From Prionace glauca (taxonomy: Eukaryota > Chordata > Chondrichthyes > Carcharhiniformes > Carcharhinidae), in NCBI GenBank assembly GCA_037974335.1, contig CM075760.1:31843942-31907941 (forward strand): a stretch of DNA of 64,000 bases, read 5' to 3'. Of this stretch, positions 52,326-63,290 are shown in pieces. The notes under the pieces are model-generated. The model searched no databases, was not told the origin of the DNA, and saw only the letters and a list, made by a program, of their open reading frames with translations. Each line of letters starts with the position of its first letter. The stretch's first letter is position 1. The translations under genes and the position numbers were made by a program.

Positions 52326-53350
52326 TATTATCCTTGTAATATAAACGAGCGACTGGTTTTGTGCAGTAACACAGAGACAGGGCCGAAAACACCAGATGTC
52401 GATACAACACCTGTACTAATATGAATGCAGACTGGGTCCAGTTCAGTCATTACTGAGAGAGTGTACACAGTATATTACTAACCAGCGTGATGTTTTCTCA
52501 TATAAACAGAGACATGTCATACTCAGTTTTGACAAAGACAAGGTCTATTCTAATATAAGCATGGTCAATGTGCGCTGTAATTTAAACTGAGACTAGTTCC
52601 AGCGTGTCACCGCTAACAGAAAATAGAGACATGATCTGGTGTGATATACACAGAGACATGGCCCAGTGGAATAACAATTGAGGCAATGCAGAGTAAAGCA
52701 ATAATTGAGAAAGGATAATGTGTAAAATGAGCAGAGGTTTGGTTTGGCGCATTAATAAAGGAGAGAGCAGCTGGCGCAATAAAACTGTCACCCAGTGTAA
52801 TGTCTGATTCTGGCCATTGTATCATATAAACTGAGACAAAACCGATGCAGTAATTTCAAACCAAACCTTTACGCTTTGACAGGAGCAATTGTAGCAATAA
52901 TTAAGTCATGAAATAGAATAATAATTAGAGACAAAATATTATTCGGTATAAACAGGGAGGCGAACTAATGCAGCAACGATTGAGATATTGTCAATGTTTA
53001 TACCTGGCAGGTTCCAGATATATAATGACTGAGATATAGCCTCGTGTAATGTAAACAGTAACATGTCCTGGTGCATTATGAGGAGAGGGAGGCTCCAGTG
53101 AAGTAACAGCGGAGATGTGGAGTTTCATGACATTAGACGAGAATTAATTCCGTGCTGTCATAACTGCCAGAATGAACGGTATAATGTCAAATGAAGCTTG
53201 GTGCAGTACCATAACAACGGGGTTTTGCTGAGTACAGAATCAACCGAGAATTTTTGTCACATAATCAGAAATATGATTTCCTGTCATATAAACTGGGTCA
53301 CGTTTAGGATGGACAAAGACTGAGTCTATTAAGAAATAACTGAGATGATC
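52326..53350. repeat. Degenerate 40-45-bp tandem repeat (TAATATAAACAGAGACATG)
   Basis: Roughly 20 loose units with the order T(A)ATATAAAC, GAGAC(A)TG and GTGCAGTAA (for example CTCATATAAACAGAGACATG, GTGATATACACAGAGACATG, GTAATGTAAACAGTAACATG). No intact gene. Related to 23781-24110 and, reversed, to 44690-45590. Confidence 0.7.
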
Positions 53351-53491
53351 ATCTGTATCGTGTCGTGCCAAACAGTACAGTTTCACTGCCATCTCCTGGA
53401 CTATCTTTGCTATTGCAGGTGTTGTGAAATGCTGATTTCAGTTGCTGTTTCTTATTCTTTCATGTGCTGTATATCAGCTGGTAAGGCCAGC

Positions 53492-54178
53492 ATATATTGG
53501 CAATCGCTAACACGCTGAATCTACTGGTTTTCATAGCGAGGGGGATAGAATATAAAAGCAGAGAGGGCTTGCTGCAACTCTACAGGGCACTGGTGAGGCC
53601 GAAACTGGAGTACTGTGTGCAGTTTTGGTCGCCACATTTGCGGAAGGATATATTGGCCTTGGAGGGAGTACAGAGAAGGTTCACTTGGCTGATACCGGAG
53701 ATAAGGGAGTTAGCCTATGAGGACATTGAATAGACTGGGTCTGTACTCGCTAGAGTTTAGAAGGCTGAGGGGAGATATTACAGAGATTTACAAGATAACA
53801 AAGGGGCTAGATAGGGTTGACGTAGAGAGATTCTTCCCGCTTCGAAAGGATAGCAGAACTAGAAGGCATAGCCTCAAAATGGGGGGCAGGGGGTGGTGCA
53901 GTTTAGAACGAAGTTGAGGAGGAACTTCTTCACTTAAAGGGTGGTCAATCTCTGCAATTCTCTGCCCATTGAAGTGGTGGAGGCGACCTCGCTAAATACA
54001 TTTAAGTTACGGGTAGATAGATTTCTGATAAACAAGGGGATTAAGGGTTATGTGGAGAAAGCGGGAAAGTGGAACTGATCCACTTCAGATCAGCAATGAT
54101 CTTATTGAATGGCGGGGCAGGCTGGAAGGGCTAGATGATCCACTCCTGCTCCTATTTCTTGTGCTCTTATGTTCTTAA
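53492..54178 (+). mobile_element. CR1-clade LINE 3' fragment (subfamily B, older copy)
   Basis: Encodes a diverged C-terminus: FIARGIEYKSREGLLQLYRA, LVRPKLEYCVQFWSPHLRKD, EGVQRRFTWLIPEI, LNRLGLYSLEFRRLRGDITE. It ends CTCCTATTTCTTGTGCTCTTA. It carries at least one frameshift near 53720. Confidence 0.9.
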
Positions 54179-54179
54179 T

Positions 54180-55790
54180 TCCTCACCTGTCATCGAGTGT
54201 GCCAACCCTCCCACTGGCTAACTTTTTGTCAGTCATATATGTTAAAACGTTCCTCCATTCTGCGGCCAAAGAATTTTCGTGACCCCTTTAAGCCCTCCTT
54301 ACTCTTTGCTCAAGTTTCTTTTTAATTTCCCTGTATTCCATAATTGTTTTGTGTCTTCCTAGACTAGACACATTCTTCCTTTTTCTCTTTGAGTAGGCTC
54401 AAAATTGTCCTTGTTATACAATGTTTCGGAAATTTGCCATGCCTATCCTTCAGCCTTACTGGTTTATGCCAATTCTGAATTCCTATCAACTTGCACTTGA
54501 AAACCTCCCACGTGCCAGATGTTGATTGGACCTCAGTCATCAGCCTCAATCTACATTCTTCAGTTCCTGCCTGGTGTTTAATTAATCTTCCCCCAATTTA
54601 GGATCTTCACTTGAGGACTACATTTATCTTTATCCACCTTTACCTTAAAGCTTAAGTGTGGTCACTGTTCTCAATCTGCTCCCGACTGCAATGTCGACCA
54701 CCTGTCCAGGCTGGTTCCCCAATACCAAGTCCAGTCCAGCCGCTTCCCTAGTTGGACTATCTATATAATGCTTCAAGTAGCCCTCCTGGATGCTCCTCAC
54801 AAACGCTGTCCCAACCATGCATTGAGCATGAAATGAATCCAAATCAATTTCGGGGAAGTTCTGATCATAACAACCCTGTTACTTTAACACCTTGCCAAAA
54901 TCTCCTTCTTTCCTGTTTCTCTATCTCCCGTTGGATGTTGGGAGGCCAATAGTAAACCTCGAATATTGTGACTACACCCTTCCTATTCCTGAGCTCTACC
55001 ATTATGGCCTCTTTGAATGAGCCCTCGTAAGTACAGTAAGTAAGTACAGTAAGGGGCGGCACGGTAGCACAGTGGTTAGCACTGCTGCTTCACAGCTCCA
55101 GGGTCCTGGGTTCGATTCCCGGCTCGGGTCACTGCCTGTGTGGAGTTTGCACATTCTCCTCGTGTCTGCGTGGGTTTTCTCCGGGTGCTCCGGTTTCCTC
55201 CCACAGTCCAAAGATGTGCGGGTTAGCTTCATTGGCTATGCTAAAATTGCCCCTTAGTATCCTGGGATGTGTAGGTTAGAGGGATTAGCAGGTAAATGTG
55301 TAGGGATATGGGGATAGGGTCTGGGTGGGATTGTGTTCGGTGCAGACTCGATGGGCCGAAGGGCCTGTTTCTGCACTGTAGAGTTCTATATCTATATCTA
55401 TATAAAGCCTTCCTGCTGTGATAGTCTCCATAGCAGTCGTGAAAATGCCCCTCTCTTTTACACGCCCGCCTTTCCTTCCTGAAACATCCGTATCCTTGTA
55501 CATTAAGCTGCCATTCCTCTCCGTTCCTTAATCAAGTCTCTATAATAGTAACAACACAGTTCCAAGTCAAAATCCAAGCTCTAGGTCCATCTGCTTAACT
55601 GTTACACGTCTTGCAATGAAGCAAATGCACTTCAGCCTGCTGGACTCTCTTTGATTAACAGCCACACCGTGCCTGCTCTTTCTCTAATCTTACTGGTCCT
55701 GTTCTCTTGTTCCACTTCGGGAAATGCACCTTTGCTTTATTCCCACCCCCCTGGAAAATTTGTTCCCTAAAAGACGTTAGTAAATGGAAT
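54180..55790 (-). mobile_element. CR1-clade LINE endonuclease-region fragment, split by a SINE
   Basis: Reverse-strand remnants of the CR1 APE endonuclease: STREAAGLDLVLGNQPGQVV at about 54680-54750 (compare LDLVLANEPGQV in the 40918 element), MVELRNRKGVVTIFEVYYWP near 54950-55010 (compare GVFYRPPN), and further decayed sequence to about 55790. The SINE at 55054-55392 interrupts it. Several stops and shifts. Confidence 0.75.
55054..55392 (+). mobile_element. Near-complete HE1-like SINE
   Basis: tRNA-like head GGGGCGGCACGGTAGCACAG through GGGTTCGATTCCCGGCTC, body CCGGTTTCCTCCCACAGTCC, and tail GGGCCTGTTTCTGCACTGTA, GAGTTCTATATC. Near-identical to 34957-35293 but in the opposite orientation. 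Confidence 0.95.
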
Positions 55791-55814
55791 TGGCACTTTC
55801 AACATTCAAACATG

Positions 55815-55975
55815 TGTTTATGGTCATCAGTAGATTTTTAATTCCAGACAATTTTTATTCAATTCAAATTCCATCAGCTGTAGAGATGTGGTTCGTGCCC
55901 AGAACATTGACAACATCAGGAATCCTTCCTGAAGTTGTGACATCAGTAGGAGCTACTCAGAAAATTCCCTCAGTT
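55815..55975 (-). mobile_element. SINE (second family) fragment
   Basis: TTTTTAATTCCAGACAATTT, TTATTCAATTCAAATTCCAT, CAGCTG ... ATGTGGTTCGTGCCC, CAGAACATT: the reversed 5' part of the 4468-type SINE. Confidence 0.6.
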
Positions 55976-56329
55976 TTCCTTCCAAGGACTTACTCAACAA
56001 TCACCTGCTTCTGTTGGTCCCACGTCACTTTTCGTAATGTATGGTCGACACTTACCCATACTGGACCTGGCAGTAAGGGACCAGGTAGTAAGGGACACAA
56101 GACACAGCAACACCTCTCCATCCACTTCCCTAAACTCCAACTCTTACCCCAAATCTCAGCGTTTCACCCTCTGCAGATTGTACTCTGTGAAGCTCCCTGA
56201 GTGAGCAGATTTCCCAGGCCTCAGTTCGGTAGTTTATATTTGACTATGTCCAACTCATGAACAATTTTGAAGTCATTGCACCCCTCCCCCTCTAGGTCTG
56301 AGTAACCGCCAAGGGCTGATGGCCTTGGA

Positions 56330-57600
56330 AGCATTTTTTGGAGTTTCAAGGCTGGGTCCGGTTCCTCCTGGTCAGCCTCAGAAGTGAGCGGGGTTCAGCA
56401 GACCGGAGCTCGCCTCTACCACCATGAGTGTTTTGGCCTGAATTCCCTTTATCGGGAGATAATGCGGTCAAGAGGCTAAAACGCGCTGTGCCCGTTTCAG
56501 ACTCTGAGATTCCCACTGGCGGAAATGGAGAGCAGGAACTGCAGTACCTGGAATTCTTTCCAAAGTTTCCGGTGTGCTGGGAATTGATTTTCCATGCATG
56601 GCTTGGGGTTTCATGGCATGTAGAGGATTGAACCATTCCCATCGGATGGCTTCTCCCAAGTAGGTTTGATAGGAAACTAGCCCTGTTTCTGACTCGAACG
56701 TGCCTCACAGCCACGTGGATCCATTGCCATGTCTCTTTAGTAATGACCTATCAAATGCCTTTAAGTCTCTCTCCGGGATGGTGGGATTACCACTGGGTGC
56801 CTTGATATTTTGCCAACCTCTCGCCCTCGGGTCGATCGGATTCAACCTTGGGCGGAGTCATCTTCCCATGAGAACTCTGCTGGGGCTGCCCCGTGGGATG
56901 ATTTTCTGAATCTGCTTTTACTGTTTGGGCCGTTCTTTCTGCCAGACCGTTGGATGATGGGTAACATGGCATTGCCCTAATGTGTCAAATTCTGTTCTAC
57001 ATGTAATGCGCACATTCCTGATTGATGAAGGGTGGTCCATTTTCAGAAATCAACACCTGCGGATGTCAAGAAAGAGGCGTGACATTTCTACTCTGTTTTA
57101 CTTGTATTTCAATAACTCAGTCTATCTATCGCCATCTATTTTGAATCCACATCTCCCATTACCAGAAAGATAGATCCCATGAAAGGATTGGCACTGTTCA
57201 TGTGCAGTCACAACTATGGCCATCCTCCCCATTCCCAAATGTGAAGAGTAGTGACTGTTGATAGTTCTGCTCTTGATATTGCCAGCACTGTCCCACAAGC
57301 AAATATCTGTATCCATACCTGGCCACCAGGCATAGCAACTTGTAGAATCTTCACTTTGCCACTCTTGGGTGACCATGATAAAGTTTAGCCCGGATGGAAT
57401 GGTGAACCTTGGTTCAGGGTGGCACTCTTGAACCCAATAGGAGTGTGTCATCTTCCACAGCCAGCTGTTCTCTTCCACTCCAAGATGGTGCAGCTCAGGT
57501 TTTAGCCGCCTTTCGGATTCCCCCATCAACAGGATCTGCTTCAATTTATTGAGGACAGGGGAATTTTGTATCCACAGCTGAATATTATTGGCAGCCACTA
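56330..57600 (-). mobile_element. Broken Ty3/gypsy-type LTR retrotransposon fossil (pol part)
   Basis: The minus strand shows remnants of the RNase H-integrase linker, the integrase WWPGMD region and the SNGLAER region, followed by integrase C-terminal sequence, in the order expected for Ty3/gypsy pol. It is an old, clearly broken fragment with multiple breaks. No LTRs, gag or protease were recognised. Confidence 0.7.
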
Positions 57601-57664
57601 GGAGAGTTTTGAAAAAAGATCATTGTTCTTGTCTCTTCCATTGGGGGTACAACAAGTGTCTGTT

Positions 57665-58015
57665 AATCACTGCCAACTCAAGGCATCGACCTTACCGATT
57701 CAGCCTCCTAGTTGCCCATGTTCAGAAAGCGATCAAGTTTCAATTTAATTGTCAACCACATTGCTGTGGTTCTGGAATCACATTTAGTCCTAACCATGGA
57801 AGGACAAGAAGATTTTCTTTTCTGTGCATTGGTCAACCAGATTTTTTTTGTTCAAAAAATTGACAATGCGTTTTTTGGTCACCAGCTGATTCTGAATTCC
57901 AGATATATTTATTCAAATTCCACCATCTGCCAAGATGGGATTGGAACCCGCTTGCCCAGAAAATTCACTGAGTTTCCATATTAATAGTCTAATGTTAAAA
58001 CCACCAGTCCATTCC
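57665..58015 (-). mobile_element. SINE (second family), reverse orientation
   Basis: CAACCACATTGCTGTGGTTC, TGGAATCACATTTAGTCC, ACCAGCTGATTCTGAATTCC, CAAATTCCACCATCTGCC, GGGATTGGAACCCGCTTGCC and TAATAGTCTAATGTTAAAACC match the reverse of the 4468-4765 element. Confidence 0.75.
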
Positions 58016-58164
58016 CTGAGTGTACACACCCTGAGTTCTGGTAAGTTAGACATACCATATTCCATATGCCTGCAGGGCTCTCGGATTGGACAGCATTAAT
58101 TGCCTCAATCAGGGAACTCATATTCCAATAATTCCACCTGATGGTTATCGTTCAAGCCATTAAA

Positions 58165-58875
58165 TATGTCTCTCCGGCTCTTTCAGTCTTTCTTTGCATC
58201 CCTCTCTCCATCTCTCTTTGTCTGCGTCCCTCTCTCTCACTGTGCCTTTGCCTCTCTCTATGCTCCTCTTCCCGTCTCTCTGCCTCTTCCTCACTCTACC
58301 CTCTTTATATGTGTCTCCTGCCTCCTCTCAGTCTCTCTCTCTCCTTCTTCTGCTTTGTCTTAATCCCCCTTTCCCTCTCCATCTCTATTCCCCTTTTCAT
58401 TATTTGTCAGTCTATCCCTCTCTCACTCTGTCCATTGTACTCTGTCAGTCTCATTCTTTCCCACTCACTCACATTCTGTCTCTATATCTCTGATTCTCTC
58501 TGTCTCTGGCTATTTCTCTCGGTCTCAATTTTGTCTCTTGTTTCCTCTTTGTCTCTGTCTCCCTGTCTTATTACATCCGCCAATCAGTCGTCCGCTGTCT
58601 CTCTTTCTCATTCCCTAGGTATCTCCCTCACTGTTTTCCACACTCTCTATCCCTGTCTCTCTTGCTCTGTGAGAGTTTCTCTCTCCGCATCTGCTCTTTC
58701 CTTCTGTCTCTCTATCTGTCTGTATGTTTCCCAATACCTGTTAGGAACTATTTCAAACTCTGTTGCTCTTCATGTCCCCGTGTAATGTCCTCTCTCTCTC
58801 AATCTATTTCTCTTTATCAGTTTCGCTATTGATTTCCTTGCTGCTCTCTCTCAGTTGTTCCCCTTTCTGTCACTG
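58165..58875. repeat. CT-rich simple-repeat block
   Basis: Imperfect (TCTC)/(CCCTCTCTC) repeat. The 214-codon Ser/Leu-rich plus-strand frame is a by-product. It lies 3' of the GPCR exon on that gene's strand. Confidence 0.93.
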
Positions 58876-58948
58876 TGAGGCTGTTTGGTGATTTACAGTT
58901 TGCATGTCCAATAGAAAGAGCTAGGCGTCTTGAGATTGCAGTTTTACC

Positions 58949-59850
58949 TCAGGGGGAAATGAGTTGAAGAATTGCAGTAAGGGGATATTTCAGTAGATAT
59001 TTTAGCTGCTGTCTGAAGTGAGTTTGTGTCACAGCATAAACGGCAGTATTTGTGCAGCAACTCAGGAGTTGCAGCATTAAGCCCAATTCCATAACAAACT
59101 TATCTAATGTTACCGACCAATAGCCCAAAAAAAATATTCGAGTCCATATAGAAAATACCATGAATGTCGACCATAAGAGGATGAAATTGGCTGAGATAAC
59201 AAACAGTAAAATGATGGATTTCCTTCGACTTTCCATCTCTGCATCTCTGGGATTCTCCCCACTGTTGTGAGCCCGGAGTCTCCTGCGGGCTCTGCTGCTC
59301 ACTAAAATGTGTCTGACAGTGAGAGCATTGAGCAGCAGAATCAGAACAAATGGGACACACGGCGTTAAAATGTGGTGGAGGAACTCGATAATTCCCCAGA
59401 CTGGAGAGAACATAAACTCTATTTTGATATCACAAAACCAGGGGAGGTTCGCCAGCCAATATCTATTTAATAACATAACATACCAGAAAATGTTCTTTAA
59501 AAAGCTCAGCACTGTCACTGTTCCCAGAACCACAGCCGCTGATTTCTCAGTGCAATATTTACTTTTCAGCTTGGGGCAGCAAATGGCCACAAATCGATCA
59601 AAGGTGAAAGTGACGGTGAACCAGACAGAACAGTCAGTGGCTGCATAAAGCACGACGGCGTGGATGTTACACACAGGGAGCGATAGCAGGAAGGAAAACT
59701 GTTCTGGATAAAGAATGGGAATCTGTCTCAATATCAGGTCGAGGATAACGACCAGCAGATCCCCCACTGACATCGCCACCAGGTAACGAGTGACACATTT
59801 GGACAGACCACAGTTTCTGCTTGTCAGTGTCACAATTGTGATTATGTTCA
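58949..59850 (-). CDS. GPR139-like rhodopsin-class GPCR, large second exon
   Basis: Open 3' coding exon of about 300 codons. It begins right after acceptor TTCCTGACAG in phase 1 (G+TG gives Val: VNIITIVTL) and ends at a stop at 58949. It encodes the end of TM1, then CGLSKCVTRYLVAMSVGDLL (TM2), TM3 with DRF in place of DRY followed by AICCPKLKSKYC, TM4 VVLGTVTVLSFLKNIFWYVM, TM5 HHILTPCVPFVLILLLNALT, a basic third loop (SSRARRRLRAHNSGENPRD), TM6 SIILLFVISANFILLW and TM7 with NTAVYAVTQTHFRQQ in the NPxxY position. The CGLSKCVTRYLVAM word and CPKLKSKYCTEK mark the GPR139 group, which is expanded in elasmobranchs. The short first exon (N-terminus, first half of TM1) was not found upstream. Ligand unknown; human GPR139 responds to aromatic amino acids. 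Confidence 0.88.
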
Positions 59851-59974
59851 CTGTCAGGAAAGGAAATAAAGAATAAAATTAGACACGATTCATGGGAAGA
59901 AGTTATCATTTAGACTGATGATGTGTTGAAATTAAAAAAAATGGACACACATAAAATCGCTTATTTTTTTTTTA

Positions 59975-60150
59975 ACCTAGCACGTCTTTTGCAGTGCGAA
60001 AGGAAAGTGAAGCATCCGGAGGAAACCCACACAGAAACGGGGAGATGGTCCAAACTCGACACAGTTGCTGACCCAAAACTCGAATTGAACCCATGTCCCT
60101 GATGTTGTGAGTCAGCAGTGCTAACCACTGTGCCACCGTGCTGCTCCATG
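59975..60150 (-). mobile_element. HE1-like SINE fragment in the GPCR intron/upstream region
   Basis: CATCCGGAGGAAACCCACAC, CTCGAATTGAACCCATGTCC, GAGTCAGCAGTGCTAACCAC and GTGCCACCGTGCTGCTCC: the reversed 5' half of an HE1-like SINE, including the B box. Same strand as the GPCR exon. Confidence 0.85.
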
Positions 60151-60740
60151 GTAGCAACACAATGGTACACATTTGGGAGAGAATCCACAACGTTGACTCT
60201 CACTCAGCTACAAGTAAATAGTCCATCTAACCTGTGGAGGATTTGTAAGTTAAGTTGTCTGAGGAATTAAACCCTGACAGAAAATCTAGACTGGAGTCCT
60301 GTAGGTGGTAAATTATTGTCTCTCAGACAGCTCACTGACAACCCCCACAACAGAGCAGGTACCAAACAGTGCTGGTTTGAGCCTTTCCTCTGGACAATAC
60401 TAACAGTTGGCAGAGGGAGATCCTGATGCCTTGACAGCACCGAATCTCTATTATATTTACACAGAACTGTACCCTGGAGAGGAGACTACAACAATGTGGC
60501 CACTGTTAGTAGAACACAGGAAGAAATAATAATCTGACACTCGATTGGCACAGAACAAAAGTACTGGCGTTTGCTTTCAGCAGTGGATGAAAACTTCAGG
60601 GTTCAGCGAATAGCAGTCATCCATAATACTCGGTGCAATTGGTACTGTCCCACTTTGTTCTACTGGATCTGTTCAGCTCCATGAATCATCCCTCAGCAGG
60701 AAGGTTGCCAGTCTATGCACCAGGTAAAAACACTAACAGA
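60151..60740. other. Upstream of the GPCR exon, nothing recognised
   Basis: Searched on the minus strand for a short first exon of a GPR139-like gene (YYP...GVP ending in a phase-1 donor). None was convincing. No repeat recognised. Confidence 0.4.
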
Positions 60741-60744
60741 GGCC

Positions 60745-61620
60745 AGGTCCAAAGGAAAAGCCAAGAAGGTGGTCTTAATGAATGTCATCCGGTGATTCTG
60801 GCATCCAATATTATGAAATACATCAAAAGGTTAGTCATGGCATGAATCAGTTCCGGCTTTCCAGATGGCCTGGATCCACTACAGTTCTCCTCCATCCACA
60901 ACAGGTCCACAAATGCCGTCTCCCTGACCCTACAGCGAACCTTATAACGCCAACTTGTGTTTATCGACTACAGTTCCTCATCCTTGAACACCATTATTCC
61001 AACCAAACTCATGTCCAAATCCTGTGGCCTGGGGTTTGACTCCTGCCTCTGCAATTTGTTTCTGAACTTCCTGACGCACAGACAGCAATAAATAAGGGTA
61101 GTCAACAAAAACCTCCTCCACAAATCATCCTCAACAGTGCTGCCCCGTCAAGCTGTGTCCTCGGCCCCTTTCTACATTCATACCGTGCTGACTGTGTGGC
61201 CAAGTTCCCCTCCAAATCAATTTCCAAGTTTGCTGATGACACCTGTAGTGGGTCAGATCTGAACCAACGATGATAAAAGGAAAGACAGAGAATCTGGGTG
61301 AACTGGGGTGGCAACAATAATCTCTTCCTCAATGTCAACAAAGCAAACCGACTTAAGGAAGCATAGTGGACTACCTGTCCGTATCTACATCAGTGGATGA
61401 AGTTCAAATGTTGGAGAGCTTCAGGTTTTAGAGTCCAGATCACCAACAACCTCTCCTGCCTCCTCCATGACCACACTATAATAAAAAAAATACTATGAAC
61501 GCCTCTATTTTGTTCAGTCATTTATGGACATTTGGCATGTCAGCTGCGACTCTCACCATCTACGAAGGCTGGTTAGGTCAGAGACACTGGAAGGGAGCGG
61601 ATGTAGTGGGTGGTGGTGGC
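60745..61620 (+). mobile_element. L2-like LINE RT fragment, decayed
   Basis: Plus strand: NECHPVILASNIMKYIKRLV (compare the (D)FRPVALTSxxMK motif of fish L2-type LINEs), a region matching the ...TTLIHHILEHH... part of RT with an internal break, then PSKSISKFADDTCSG (FADDT catalytic box) and NNNLFLNVNKAN. It is followed by MNASILFSHLWTF-like sequence. Several stops and shifts. Family assignment is by motif memory. Confidence 0.65.
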
Positions 61621-61689
61621 AGTGTTTTTAAGTGGGGTGGGGTGGGGTGGAAACATAAGAGATATGTACAAACTTATGTCGCACAATGA

Positions 61690-62000
61690 TAGGAAGAAAC
61701 ATTTTCCCTTCAGTAAAGGTTTCATTAACCAGTAGGTGTGGAATTAAGGTAAAGGGCAGATTTCTGTGTGGATTTGAGGAAAAATGTTTCCATCCACAGG
61801 GTGCTGGGATCTGCAGCTCAGGGCCTGAGAGGATGGTAGAAGCGGGAACAACCACAAGAGGCATTTAGATCAGCAATTCAAACGCCAGAATATATAAGGC
61901 TGTGGATCGAGTGCTGGAAAATGGGATCCGATTGGAAAGGATGACCAGTTCCAACATAATGGGCCGTTTTGTGCTGTTCAACCTGTTAGTTCACAAGATT
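61690..62000 (+). mobile_element. LINE/SINE 3'-end fragment
   Basis: GGAATTAAGGTAAAGGGCAG..., GATGGTAGAAGCGGGAACAA, CAAGAGGCATTTAGATCAGC, AAGGCTGTGGATCGAGTGCT, GGAAAATGGGATCCGATTGG and ATAATGGGCCGTTTTGTGCT match a shark LINE 3' terminus with the usual ...GGGCCGAA.GGCC... ending. Confidence 0.6.
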
Positions 62001-62685
62001 AAACCTGTTCCAAATCTATGTACCCCATAGTGCATGCAGAGAGGCAGCAGGGCATTCCTTTCCTACCCCACTGTGCATGCAGAGAGGCAGTGATGCTTCC
62101 TCCCTACCACAACTAATCACACCCAGAATGGCAGTGCGGACCACCCCACCTCACAGACAGCGTGCAGAATGGCAGTTGGACCCTCTATGACCCAACAACT
62201 CCGTTCAGAATGTGCTCCACTAGCTACAGCCTCCGTTCTTGTAGACTCCGCTACCTCGTACCCCATTCCTTGGTCCTGCCAGGTGGACATCGCCCAGAGG
62301 CACCTACCTTTGTCCTCGACCTTGCCCACTGCCCTCAATGGCCTTCGGTTTTACAGACGAGGTCATCACGACTCGTCTACATGTATGTGGACTGGCTGTT
62401 TTCCTCACCGAACACAACCTCTCCCGGTGAGGCTTCAAAGGCAAGTGTGCGACACAATTCCATCCCGGGATCGCTAAAATTATTTAAATTTGTTTTCTTA
62501 AAATAAATTTCATTGATTTATTCAGCCTCTTGCCAGAAATGGGCGGCAGGTTGAATCCGCTGAAAATCTGCTGCCGGTGAAGAGAGCAAGAGGTGGGAAA
62601 TTGGACGTGGACCTGCGATTCAGGGTGTCACACAGTTTTACTGCTCACCTTATCATCAAGGGGCAGGGAGTAGTTGTTAACTAAG
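62001..62685. other. Intergenic, nothing recognised
   Basis: A short word (GTGCATGCAGAGAGGCAG) occurs twice at about 62031 and 62072. No gene recognised; open frames at 62117-62506 are unsupported. Confidence 0.4.
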
Positions 62686-62687
62686 TT

Positions 62688-62694
62688 GTGTATG

Positions 62695-62750
<56 letters not shown>

Positions 62751-62790
62751 TGTGTGTGTGTGTGGTATGTGTGTGTATGAGAGAGCAAGA
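62688..62790. repeat. (GT)n microsatellite
   Basis: Nearly perfect TG repeat over about 90 bp ending in GTATGAGAGAGCAAGAG. Confidence 0.97.
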
Positions 62791-62969
62791 GAATGCCATC
62801 CGAGTTTGTCTTTCTTAAGTGTGCATTGCTCTGGAGTGTTATCGCAATTTTGGTTGTTCTTGAGTTTGTTTATGACTGGGAGGAAATGCTTTAATCTGAT
62901 TGTTTCTCCCAGCACGTGTATATTATGTCAGTGTTTGTGGCTGTGTCTGAGTGTTTGTGTTTCTGTAAT

Positions 62970-63290
62970 TCTAGGAGAGATTGTGGTGCTACAGGGGGTA
63001 GCTTTGTTGCCTCACAACACCAGAGGCCCTGGTTCAATTTCAGGCTTGGCTACAGTCTGTGCACAGTCTGCAAGTTCTCCCTGTGTCTGCATGGGTTTCC
63101 TCCCGGTAGCTCTGGTTTCCTCCCACTCCCTGACAGTTGAGCTTGTTAGATGAATTGACCATGCTAAATTCTCCCTCAGTGTATCCAAACAGGCACTGGA
63201 GTATTGTGTTTCGGGGATTTTTAAGTAATTTCATTGCAGTGTTAATGTAAGCCTACTTATGACACTGATGACTAAACTTCAAGCTTTACA
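62970..63290 (+). mobile_element. SINE (TTCATTGCAGTGTTAA tail subfamily)
   Basis: GGTGCTACAGGGGGTAGC, GGTTCAATTTCAGGCTTGGC, TGTGTCTGCATGGGTTTCCT, GACCATGCTAAATTCTCCCT and tail AATTTCATTGCAGTGTTAAT, GTAAGCCTACTTATGACACT. Same subfamily as 39784-40078. Confidence 0.88.

Noticed and set aside
58141-58785. 214-codon Ser/Leu-rich plus-strand frame
   Set aside because: CT-rich simple sequence; the hydrophobic character comes from TCT/CTC codons.
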